From Verrucomicrobiales bacterium (GTDB lineage Bacteria > Verrucomicrobiota > Verrucomicrobiia > Verrucomicrobiales > V1-33), in assembly GCA_947460575.1 (NCBI GenBank), contig CANHIJ010000002.1:34397-98396 (forward strand): DNA of 64,000 nucleotides, in the 5' to 3' direction. The position numbers and the translations under genes were made by a program. This document shows positions 26,545-34,215 of this stretch, one piece after another. Within the stretch, counting starts at the first letter, position 1. Each line of letters begins with the position of its first letter. The notes beneath the pieces are model-generated. The model did not search any database and had not been told where the DNA came from. It saw only the letters and a list, made by a program, of their open reading frames with translations.

Positions 26545-27318
26545 TCAGCCCGCGTAAGCGGTCGGACCGGTGAAGGGAACCACCGAAGTGCGGCTGCCGT
26601 AGACCTTGATCTTTTTGGCGGTGGTGATGTTGGGGTAGTTGTTGGTGGCGCCGGAGACGCGGATGGTGCTGCCGGTGCCGGCTGGGCTGCCGGTGCCGAT
26701 CAGGTTGAGGCCGGTGTCGAGGTCGAAGCGAGGGTTTTCAAAGTCGCCCGCGCTGGCCACCCGGTTGTACTCCACGAGTTCGGTGGCATTGCCGAAGAAG
26801 GTCATTTCGCCCTTGGCGCGGAAGCGCAGGGTCTGCTTGGACTTGGTGACCTTGCCGTTCCAGGAACTATTGGCCACCGCGGTGTCGGAGTTGAGTCCGC
26901 CGAAGTTGTTGGTGGCAGCGATGCCCGCACCGGTGCCGTTTTGCACCCCGAAGCCGCTGCCGTAAAGGTTGCGGAACTGTGGGCTGGCATTGGGGTCGTT
27001 CAGGTTGGAACCGCTGTTCGAACCGTTGGTCACACCACTCACAGTCTTGGTGTCGAAATCGACGTAGCCGTAGCACTCGCCGTAGTAGGCCATGCCCTTG
27101 TGGTAGACGATGGAGTCGCCGAAGGGGCTGACATAAGCATCGTTGCCCTGGGAAAACTTAAAGATGCCGGAGATGGCCGTGCCGCGGATGGTGCCGCCGA
27201 ACATGCCGCCATCAAAACCGTCAAAGGTGTTGTTGCTGTAAGGGCCGCCGACCCAGGCGAGGGCGGTGGCTTGGGAAAGAATGCCGAGGAGAGAGAGGTA
27301 GGCGCCGAATTTTTTCAT
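26545..27318 (-). CDS. secreted protein of unknown family, Gly/Asn-rich
   Basis: 257 residues from the chosen ATG at 27318, which gives a compact signal peptide (MKKFGAYLSLLGILSQATALA); ATGs at 27330 and 27339 are also in frame. The mature part begins AWVGGPYSNNTFDGFDGG and is rich in Gly, Asn, Thr and Ser with alternating hydrophobic residues, suggesting a beta-rich extracellular fold (IVYHKGMAYYGECYGYVDFD; KQTLRFRAKGEM). Only one Cys remains after cleavage. I recognise no domain. It has its own terminator and about 100 bases to the upstream gene, so it appears to be a single-gene unit. Codon usage is less C-biased than in neighbours, with many G-ending codons on its own strand. Confidence 0.75.
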   Translation of the reverse strand: MKKFGAYLSLLGILSQATALAWVGGPYSNNTFDGFDGGMFGGTIRGTAISGIFKFSQGNDAYVSPFGDSIVYHKGMAYYGECYGYVDFDTKTVSGVTNGSNSGSNLNDPNASPQFRNLYGSGFGVQNGTGAGIAATNNFGGLNSDTAVANSSWNGKVTKSKQTLRFRAKGEMTFFGNATELVEYNRVASAGDFENPRFDLDTGLNLIGTGSPAGTGSTIRVSGATNNYPNITTAKKIKVYGSRTSVVPFTGPTAYAG

Positions 27319-27418
27319 AGCTGGAGTCATAGTGGCCATGGCCTGGGGATCGTTCAAGACAAAAAGTTTCCAAAAGTGAAATTTCTTTATACCCCCCCTG
27401 CCGGCCTTGCATCCCCCC

Positions 27419-29254
27419 TCAGAAGCCTGGAACCAGAGCCTTCGGGGGATCCACCAGCAGAGGAATTCCCAGCCCCTCCGCTCCGCCGCGGCCCCGAAAC
27501 ACTAAAGCCCCCAGGAGAGCCCCACTGATCCCCAGCAAGCTCCACAAAATAAAGTGCCTCGGGTCCAGGAACGGGCGGCTCAGCGGGTCCCCCAGCGCCG
27601 CGCTCGGCACATTGAGCCAGGGCCAAAGCGGCACCTCCGGCAGCAGCAAGCCGGGGCGACACCAGGCCGCCACCGCCCCACCGCCCATCACCGCTCCCGC
27701 CAAGGCCCCTGCCGCGGCATCCCACCGGGGCTGACATGCCCGCAGCCACAGCAATCCCCCCAGCCAGAGCAGCGGCCCCCCCGCCAACAAAACCGCGTCC
27801 CCAGGATTGCGCTGCAAAAACGGCAGCGCACTGGCCACCCCCCCAAGGCTCGCCCACACCAGCCCCTCCAAAGTCGGCCCGGTTCCCACAACCCGCCCTC
27901 CCGTCCACCAGCGATGCAGGGCCATCGGCACAGCTAGGTGCAACATCCCCAAAAGCGCCGCCGCGCCGCCGCGGTCCCCCCAAACCTCCCCAGGCTGCAG
28001 CCCCACGGCCAGCACGACTCCCGAAAGCGCCGCCAGCCCACCCAAGCGAAACGGCCACTCCAGTCCAGATCCCTCCGCTGCATCCCGGCGCAAACCCCAC
28101 AGCACCCACAGCCCACCCAACCCCAGCAGCCACCCCCCCCCGACTCCCGCCTCCCCCGCCACCCCACCAGGCAAGGCCTCCGCCACCGTCCACAAGCCCA
28201 GAAATGCCGCCGCCCACAGCGCCTGAAGCCGCGACATCAAGCGCGCTAATTCCCGGCCCTGCCACATAAACCCCACCCCAAATACCACCACGACCAGCCC
28301 CACCCAAACGTGGGCTTCCGCCGCCAACCGCAGCGCCCGCGGCCCGGCGGCTCCCCAGCTCCCCAGGTAAGGCATCCCCCCGTGAGTTGCCAGCCATTCC
28401 ACCAGTGTCGCCATCAGCCACCCGACCAGCCACCAAGCCTTCCCCCGGTCGCTCCGCCCCATCACGCGCCGCGCCATCCCTTCTGCCCCCTGCAGCAGCA
28501 GCACCGCAAAGCCTCCTCCCAGCCAAAACCACGCCAGCGCCGCCCAGGCCCCAGACGACTCCACTACCCCCCAGGCCCAGCCCTCTACCGCCGCCAAATC
28601 CCTCCACCCTGAAGCCGCCAAACCCGCGCCCATCGCCAAAATCCCCCCCAGCGCCAGCACCCCAAAGGACGAAGCCCCGCCGCGCGGCCGCCACCAGCAC
28701 CCCAGCGCAGCCAGCCCACCCCCCAGCGCCAATCGCCCCAGCGCGGCCCGCTCCGGCCCCAGGCCCCAAAATTGATTCCACCCTGAGGGCTCCGCGACCA
28801 GCCAACCCGCCCCCAGGGCCATGCCCACCCAAACCAGTCCGCCCCCCTGCTCCGGAAAGCGCCACCGCGCCACTCCCAGCAACCAAAGCACCGGCCAGGC
28901 CACCAGCGGAGTTCCCGTCCAAGGGCCCATCAGCGCGATCCCGTGCCAGGCCAACCACAGGCTGGCGACCGCAAAACCACCCGCCGACAACCCCGCCGCC
29001 GCTGCCGCCGACAAGGCCCACCCCCCCCCCACCAGCACCAAAACACCCCCGGGCGGAAGTGGCTCCAAACCCAAATAACCCAGCTGCCAGACGGCCCCCG
29101 CTGCCAGCAACCCCAGCAACCCCAGCAACCCCAGCAACCAGCCTCCCACCCGCTCCGTCCCCCCCAGCCCCCGACCTGCCAACCACCCAAGCCCCTGCCC
29201 CACCCGGCCCGCCCACTCCCAAGCGACGGCATTCAATTCAGGAAGACGGCTCAT
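27419..29254 (-). CDS. large polytopic membrane protein of unknown family
   Basis: 611 residues, extremely rich in Leu, Ala, Gly and Trp, with hydrophobic segments spread over the whole length (for example GGWLLGLLGLLGLLAAGAVW, WVGLVVVVFGVGFMW, VLLAGGPLLWLGGLLWL), so 15 or more membrane helices are plausible. ATG at 29254 (MSRLPELNAVAWEW) is preferred over an upstream start because an AAAGGTG-like site precedes it. An equally long frame overlaps in another phase, but its translation is Gly-rich and featureless, as expected of a shadow. Acidic and His residues are few, so no catalytic signature is visible; a transporter, polymerase or ligase of surface polymer would all be possible. It is divergent from the M16 protease gene across the tandem repeat region. 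Confidence 0.65.
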   Translation of the reverse strand: MSRLPELNAVAWEWAGRVGQGLGWLAGRGLGGTERVGGWLLGLLGLLGLLAAGAVWQLGYLGLEPLPPGGVLVLVGGGWALSAAAAAGLSAGGFAVASLWLAWHGIALMGPWTGTPLVAWPVLWLLGVARWRFPEQGGGLVWVGMALGAGWLVAEPSGWNQFWGLGPERAALGRLALGGGLAALGCWWRPRGGASSFGVLALGGILAMGAGLAASGWRDLAAVEGWAWGVVESSGAWAALAWFWLGGGFAVLLLQGAEGMARRVMGRSDRGKAWWLVGWLMATLVEWLATHGGMPYLGSWGAAGPRALRLAAEAHVWVGLVVVVFGVGFMWQGRELARLMSRLQALWAAAFLGLWTVAEALPGGVAGEAGVGGGWLLGLGGLWVLWGLRRDAAEGSGLEWPFRLGGLAALSGVVLAVGLQPGEVWGDRGGAAALLGMLHLAVPMALHRWWTGGRVVGTGPTLEGLVWASLGGVASALPFLQRNPGDAVLLAGGPLLWLGGLLWLRACQPRWDAAAGALAGAVMGGGAVAAWCRPGLLLPEVPLWPWLNVPSAALGDPLSRPFLDPRHFILWSLLGISGALLGALVFRGRGGAEGLGIPLLVDPPKALVPGF

Positions 29255-29350
29255 TTTCCCCGCACCTTTGCATTCAATAACAGCCCAGGAAAAGCGCATT
29301 CCGCAGCCTCCCTCCCGCAGTCCAAACCGCCCCCGCCCAGCAGCGCCCGC

Positions 29351-29526
29351 TATTTACCAGGTAATATCCGCCCCCCCATCAGCCTCTGGGCTTCTGCCCC
29401 GGCGGCTCCGTTCGGCGCCCCCTATTTACCAGGTAATATCTGCCCCCGATCAGCCTCTGGGCTCCTGCCCCGGCGGCTCCGTTCGGCATCGCCCTTTTTA
29501 CCAGGCGCCCCCTATTTACCAGGTAA
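29351..29526. repeat. tandem repeat with palindromic core TTACCAGGTAA
   Basis: A unit of about 71-73 bases (TTACCAGGTAA core, then ATCAGCCTCTGGGCT, then CCCCGGCGGCTCCGTTCGGC) is present twice and begins a third and fourth time. The perfect 11-base core occurs at 29354-29364, 29427-29437 and 29516-29526; a broken core (TTACCAGG only) is at 29498-29505. The array lies between two divergent genes. A related single site occurs at 50487-50507. Confidence 0.88.
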
Positions 29527-29870
29527 TATGCGCCCCTCCCGCCAAATCCCCGAGTCGCGCCTGATCTTCACCAATCCCCAGCTAAAAATAGGCTGAAAAT
29601 GCTTACTTTCATGGCTTATCAATGACTCCTGAAACCCTAGGCCATAACCTGGAGCCGTCCCAGCCCTCGGGATCCGGCCCCAGCGGCTCTGTTGAGAATT
29701 CGAGGCGAAATCGGCCTCCGCGGCCGCTTCCTGAGTTTCGGTCTCAGCTCTGCCCGTTTCCAAGCCGTTTCCAAGGCGTTTCCGGCCCTTTCCCTGCCCC
29801 TTTTGAGCGCCCGCCATTCCTTGCTTTTCTCCCTGCCCGCATTGACGTAATCCCAAGGTCACCTTTTTCC
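29527..29870 (+). other. non-coding leader region before the M16 protease gene
   Basis: About 340 bases without a supported gene. The frame of the protease is open here, but the translation lacks features and the true signal peptide starts at 29871. The stretch 29580-29630 is AT-rich (ctaaaaataggctg) and is the likeliest promoter area. Around 29755-29790 a cgtttccaag motif is repeated three times in imperfect form. Confidence 0.45.
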
Positions 29871-32723
29871 ATGAAATTCCCCCGCCTGCTTCCACTCCTG
29901 CTGGTCTTGCCCAGCCTCTCCTCCGCACTTCGCGCCCAGGACCTCGCCGCGCCCGCCTCGCCCTGGGCGCAGGAAAGCAGCGACCTCCAGCCCGACCCCA
30001 AAGCTGTCTTCGGCCGCCTCCCCAACGGGGTCCGCTACACCGTGCTGCCCCACAGCGAGCCCCCGAAAAAAGTCAGCGCCCGCATCCACATCAAGGCCGG
30101 CTCGCTCATGGAAACCGACGACCAGCAAGGTCTCGCCCACTTCCTGGAGCACATGGCCTTCAACGGCACCACCCATTATCCCGCCAATGAAATGGTGGAA
30201 TTCTTCCAGCGCCTCGGCATGGCCTTCGGAGCCGACACCAACGCCCACACCTCTTTTAAAGAGACGGTCTATAAACTGGAACTCCCCGAGCCCTCCGCGG
30301 CCATGCTCGAAAAGGGACTCCTCTTTTTCTCCGACGTGGCGCAAAATATGTTCCTCGCCGACAAGGAACTGGACAAAGAGCGCGGGGTCATCCTGAGCGA
30401 AAAGCTCGCCCGAGACGACGTCGATTACCGCATGATGATTGAGGGCTTCAAGTTCTCCCTCCCCGACTCCCTGATCCCGCGCCGCCTCCCGATCGGCGAC
30501 GACCAAGTCATCAAAACGGCCCCCCGCCAGCGCTTCGCCGACTTTTACCGGAAGTGGTACACCCCCGAGCGCATCACCGTCGTCATCGCGGGCGACATCG
30601 ACCCCGCCCTGGCCACCAAGCTCATCGCGGCCCAATTTTCTGGCCTCAAAGCCCCCGCCCGCCCCGCGGCCGACCCCGACCTGGGTCCGGTCACCCCGCC
30701 GCAGGGCCTCGAAGCCCGCCTCCTCACGGAAAAGGAAGCCGGCTCCGTGACCATCAACATCGAGTCGATGCGCCCCTCGCGCCATCGACCGGACCGCGCC
30801 CTCACCCGGCGCCAGGACTTGGTCCGCAGCTTGGCCGACGCCGTCCTCAACCGCCGCCTCGAAATCCTCGCCAAGCAACCCGACAGCCCCTTCCTCGCCG
30901 CCGAAGTCAGCGCCGACGACTGGATGCGCTACCTCGAAAGCGCCACCCTCCAACTCAACGCCAAACCCGAAAATTGGCAAAAAGCCCTCGCCGCCGGCGA
31001 ACAGGAAATCCGCCGCGCCGTCCTCCACGGTTTCACCCCCGCGGAACTCGCCGAAGCGAAGGCCAATGCCGCCACCGCCTATCAAAACGCCGCCGAAGGC
31101 GCCGCCACCCGCAAGAGCCGCGACCTCGCCGACCTCCTCGTCAAATCCATCGCCGACGACGAAGTCTTCACCCACCCCAGCGCCGAACTCACCCGCATCC
31201 AAGCCGACCTCGCCACCGTCACCGCCGAAGCATGCCACCAGGCCTTTGCCCGCGACTGGGCCACCGACAAACTCCGCCTCTTCCTCTCCGGCAATCTCAG
31301 CCTCGAAAAAGCCTCCGAAACCATCCTCGCCGCCTTCCGCCAAAGCGCCGCCCAACCCGTCTCCCCCCCCGTCCAAAAGGCCGATCAAGCCTTCGCCTAC
31401 ACCGATTTTGGACCCGTCGGCAAGATCGCCTCCCAAAAATCCATCGACGACCTCAAAATCACCCAAATCGTCTTCGCCAACGGCGTCCGCCTCAATATCA
31501 AGGCCACCGATTTTAAAAAGGACACCATCCAAATCTCCGCCTCCCTCGGCGCCGGCCGCCTCACCCTGCCCCGCGACCAGCCCGGCCTCGATGTCTTCGC
31601 CGGTTCTATCTTTGACCTCGCGGGCCTCGCCAAACACAGCGTCGACGACCTCCAGCGCCTCCTCGCCGGCCGCACCGTCGCCACCCAATTCAGCGTCGGC
31701 GAAGACGCCTTCCTCCTCTCCGGCCGCACCAACCGCAAGGACCTCCTCCTCCAGTGCCAGCTCATGGCCGCCCAACTCAGCGCCCCCGGTTGGCGCGAAG
31801 ACGGGGTCAGCCAATTCCGCGAAAGCCTCCCCTCCATGTACCAACAACTCGGCCACACTGCCGAAGGCGTCATGCAGGCCCAACTCAACGCCTTCACCCA
31901 CGGCCAAGACTACCGCTTCGTCCTCCCCCCCCAGCCCGTCCTCGCTTCCCGCTCCATCGCCGAAGCTAAGGCCTGGCTCGCCCCCGTCCTGGAAAGCGGC
32001 TTCCTCGAAGTCGGCGTCGTCGGCGACCTCGATCCCGCCGAAGTCATCGCCGCCATGGCCTCCACCCTCGGCGCCCTCCCTCCCCGCCAAGCCGAGCGCC
32101 CCCTCCTCCCCGAAGCCCGCCAAGTCGCCTTCCCCAGCGAAACCCGCGAAAAAACCTTCCCCTTCACCAGCAAAATCCTCAAGTCCGTGGTCGCGGTCTA
32201 CTGGCCCACCACTGACCGCATGAACAACATCCGGCTCTCCCGCCAGATGTCCCTCCTCGCCGAAATCCTCGACGACCGCATCCGCCTCAAGGTCCGCGAA
32301 GAATTGGGCGAGTCCTACAGCCCCCAGGTCGCGAGCATGATGAGCGATACCTTCCCCGGCTACGGCCAGACCTTCGCCATGATGATCTCGGAACCCAAAA
32401 ACACCGAGCAACTCGGCACCATCGTCCGCGATCTCGCCGCCAAACTGGCCGCCGACGGCGCCACCGCCGACGAACTCGACCGCGCCCGCAAACCCCTCCT
32501 CACCGCCTTGGAAGAACAGCGCCGCAATAACACCTACTGGCTCGGCACCGTGGTCGGCGCCAGCCAAAGCCAGCCCCAGCGCCTCGATTGGTCGCGCTCC
32601 ATGATCGAAGACTTCTCCAGCGCCACCCTCGCCGACCTCAACGCCCTGGCCAAAAAATACCTCTCCGCGGACCGCGCCGTCATCGCCCGCATCGTCCCCG
32701 AAGCCGAAAAAGCCGCCAAGTAA
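29871..32723 (+). CDS. exported M16 family zinc protease (PqqL-like)
   Basis: 950-residue exported metallopeptidase. ATG at 29871 gives a clear signal peptide (MKFPRLLPLLLVLPSLSSALRAQ); the frame is open about 250 bases further but that part is featureless. The inverted zinc motif HFLEH is at residues 90-94 inside GLAHFLEHMAFNGT, followed by the downstream metal Glu region (VILSEKLARDD). Two M16 modules with peptidase and inactive halves fill the length, as in PqqL and two-domain pitrilysin-like proteins (about 930 residues). The C-terminal module has the conserved RLKVREELGESYSP. Such proteins degrade small peptides in the periplasm. The divergent upstream gap carries the tandem repeat; no PQQ genes are nearby, so a role in PQQ biosynthesis is not supported. 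Confidence 0.92.
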   Translation: MKFPRLLPLLLVLPSLSSALRAQDLAAPASPWAQESSDLQPDPKAVFGRLPNGVRYTVLPHSEPPKKVSARIHIKAGSLMETDDQQGLAHFLEHMAFNGTTHYPANEMVEFFQRLGMAFGADTNAHTSFKETVYKLELPEPSAAMLEKGLLFFSDVAQNMFLADKELDKERGVILSEKLARDDVDYRMMIEGFKFSLPDSLIPRRLPIGDDQVIKTAPRQRFADFYRKWYTPERITVVIAGDIDPALATKLIAAQFSGLKAPARPAADPDLGPVTPPQGLEARLLTEKEAGSVTINIESMRPSRHRPDRALTRRQDLVRSLADAVLNRRLEILAKQPDSPFLAAEVSADDWMRYLESATLQLNAKPENWQKALAAGEQEIRRAVLHGFTPAELAEAKANAATAYQNAAEGAATRKSRDLADLLVKSIADDEVFTHPSAELTRIQADLATVTAEACHQAFARDWATDKLRLFLSGNLSLEKASETILAAFRQSAAQPVSPPVQKADQAFAYTDFGPVGKIASQKSIDDLKITQIVFANGVRLNIKATDFKKDTIQISASLGAGRLTLPRDQPGLDVFAGSIFDLAGLAKHSVDDLQRLLAGRTVATQFSVGEDAFLLSGRTNRKDLLLQCQLMAAQLSAPGWREDGVSQFRESLPSMYQQLGHTAEGVMQAQLNAFTHGQDYRFVLPPQPVLASRSIAEAKAWLAPVLESGFLEVGVVGDLDPAEVIAAMASTLGALPPRQAERPLLPEARQVAFPSETREKTFPFTSKILKSVVAVYWPTTDRMNNIRLSRQMSLLAEILDDRIRLKVREELGESYSPQVASMMSDTFPGYGQTFAMMISEPKNTEQLGTIVRDLAAKLAADGATADELDRARKPLLTALEEQRRNNTYWLGTVVGASQSQPQRLDWSRSMIEDFSSATLADLNALAKKYLSADRAVIARIVPEAEKAAK

Positions 32724-32767
32724 AAACCCGGCCCCGGCCCCTTTCTCCTAGCGGATAGAGGGGCCGG
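32722..32767 (-). terminator. terminator between convergent M16 and DUF1501 genes
   Basis: Perfect 9-base arms (32734-32742 and 32759-32767, CCGGCCCCT/AGGGGCCGG). Read on the minus strand the stem is followed within a few bases by TTTTT, so it ends the DUF1501/PSD1 transcript; it may act in both directions. Confidence 0.65.
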
Positions 32768-32772
32768 TCGGC

Positions 32773-34212
32773 TCAGGCCAGCAGCGCCGGGATCACCTTG
32801 CCGTGAACGTCCGTTAGGCGGAACTGGCGCCCCTGGAAGCGGAAGGTGAGCTGCTCGTGGTCGATCCCCAATTGATGCAGCAAGGTGGCGTGCAAGTCGT
32901 GCACATCGACCGGGTCCTGCACGATGTTAAACCCAAAGTCGTCCGTGGCCCCATAGCTCAAGCCGGGCTTGACCCCCCCGCCCGCCATCCAGAGCGAGAA
33001 ACACCGGCCGTGGTGGTCGCGGCCATATTTTTCCCGGTTGGCCCCGCCCTGCGCATAACACGTGCGCCCGAATTCCCCCCCGAAGATCACCAGGGTCTCG
33101 TCCAGCAAGCCCCGGCGCTGCAAATCCGTCACTAAGGCCGCCGCCGCCTGGTCCACGTCCCCGCACAACACCGGCAAGCGCCCTGTGAGGTCGCCGTGCA
33201 CATCCCAGCCGCGGTGATAGAGTTGGATGAAGCCCACGCCCCGCTCCGCCATGCGCCGCGCCAACAAACAGTGCCGCGCAAAGGACCCCGGCTGCCGCGC
33301 CGCCTCCCCATAGAGCTCCCAGGTTTCCTCCGGCTCCTTGCTCAAATCCGTCAAATCCGGCACCGAAGCCTGCATGCGAAAGGCCATCTCGTATTGCGCA
33401 ATCCGAGTCTCAATTTCGGGATCTCCACTCGCCTCTAACTGCAAGCTATTGAGCTCCCCCAAACCATTCAAGAGCAGGCGGCGCCGCTCCCGCGAGATGC
33501 CCGGGGCATCGCTCAAATAGAGCACCGGATCATTCCCCCCGCGCAGCGGCACCCCCTGGTGCCGACTCGGCAAAAATCCACTCCCCCACAGCCGCGAGAG
33601 CAGCCCCTGGTCCGGCGCCCCCTTGCTCGGCACCGAACACATCACCATATACGACGGCAGGTTCTCATTGGCACTCCCCAATCCATAGTCCAGCCACGCC
33701 CCCAGGCTCGGCCGCCCCGGCTGCTGGCTCCCCGTCTGCAACAGGGTGATCGCCGGATCGTGGTTGATCGCCTCCGTATTCATCGAGCGCACCACGCAGA
33801 GCTGGTCGGCGATCTTTTGGGTGTGCGGCAGCAGGTCGCTCAGCCATTGCCCGCTTTGCCCGCATTGCCGAAAAGCGTATTTGCTAGGTTGAAGCGCTAA
33901 CTTCCCCTGTGCACTGACCATTCCCGTGATCCGCTGGTTCCCCCGCACTGAAGTCGGCAGTTCCTCATCAAAGCGCTCACTCAACAGCGGCTTGGGATCA
34001 AACAACTCTAAATGCGGCGGCCCCCCCGACTGAAAGAGATAAATCACCCGCTTGGCCTTGGGCGCAAAGTGCGGCACTCCCGGCAAGCCGCCCGCCGCCC
34101 GCGCCGCGCCCCCCCCCAACAGGCCAGACAGCGCCGCCGCCCCCAGCCCCAGCCCCGTCCGCCCCAAAAAATCCCGGCGGCTTCCCCACGTTTGATAGCG
34201 ATGGCAGTCCAT
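32773..34212 (-). CDS. DUF1501 domain protein, Tat-exported, second copy
   Basis: 479 residues, paralogous to the protein at 21.3-22.7 kb. The N-terminus is Tat-like (SRRDFLGRTGLGLGAAALSGLL), followed by FQSGGPPHLELFDPKP, LGAWLDYGLGS and GGEFGRTCY, the DUF1501 pattern. It differs from the first copy throughout, so the pairs diverged long ago. It starts 3 bases after the stop of the PSD1 protein gene and is certainly in the same operon. Function as for the other copy: an exported member of the alkaline-phosphatase/sulfatase superfamily of unproven activity, working with its PSD1 partner. Confidence 0.92.
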   Translation of the reverse strand: MDCHRYQTWGSRRDFLGRTGLGLGAAALSGLLGGGAARAAGGLPGVPHFAPKAKRVIYLFQSGGPPHLELFDPKPLLSERFDEELPTSVRGNQRITGMVSAQGKLALQPSKYAFRQCGQSGQWLSDLLPHTQKIADQLCVVRSMNTEAINHDPAITLLQTGSQQPGRPSLGAWLDYGLGSANENLPSYMVMCSVPSKGAPDQGLLSRLWGSGFLPSRHQGVPLRGGNDPVLYLSDAPGISRERRRLLLNGLGELNSLQLEASGDPEIETRIAQYEMAFRMQASVPDLTDLSKEPEETWELYGEAARQPGSFARHCLLARRMAERGVGFIQLYHRGWDVHGDLTGRLPVLCGDVDQAAAALVTDLQRRGLLDETLVIFGGEFGRTCYAQGGANREKYGRDHHGRCFSLWMAGGGVKPGLSYGATDDFGFNIVQDPVDVHDLHATLLHQLGIDHEQLTFRFQGRQFRLTDVHGKVIPALLA

Positions 34213-34215
34213 AGA

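Noticed and set aside
27387..29222. Minus-strand frame of 611 codons overlapping the large membrane protein gene
   Set aside because: The translation is a Gly/Ala/Val-rich shadow of the G-rich strand with no helix pattern or start signal; the other phase gives a coherent membrane protein.
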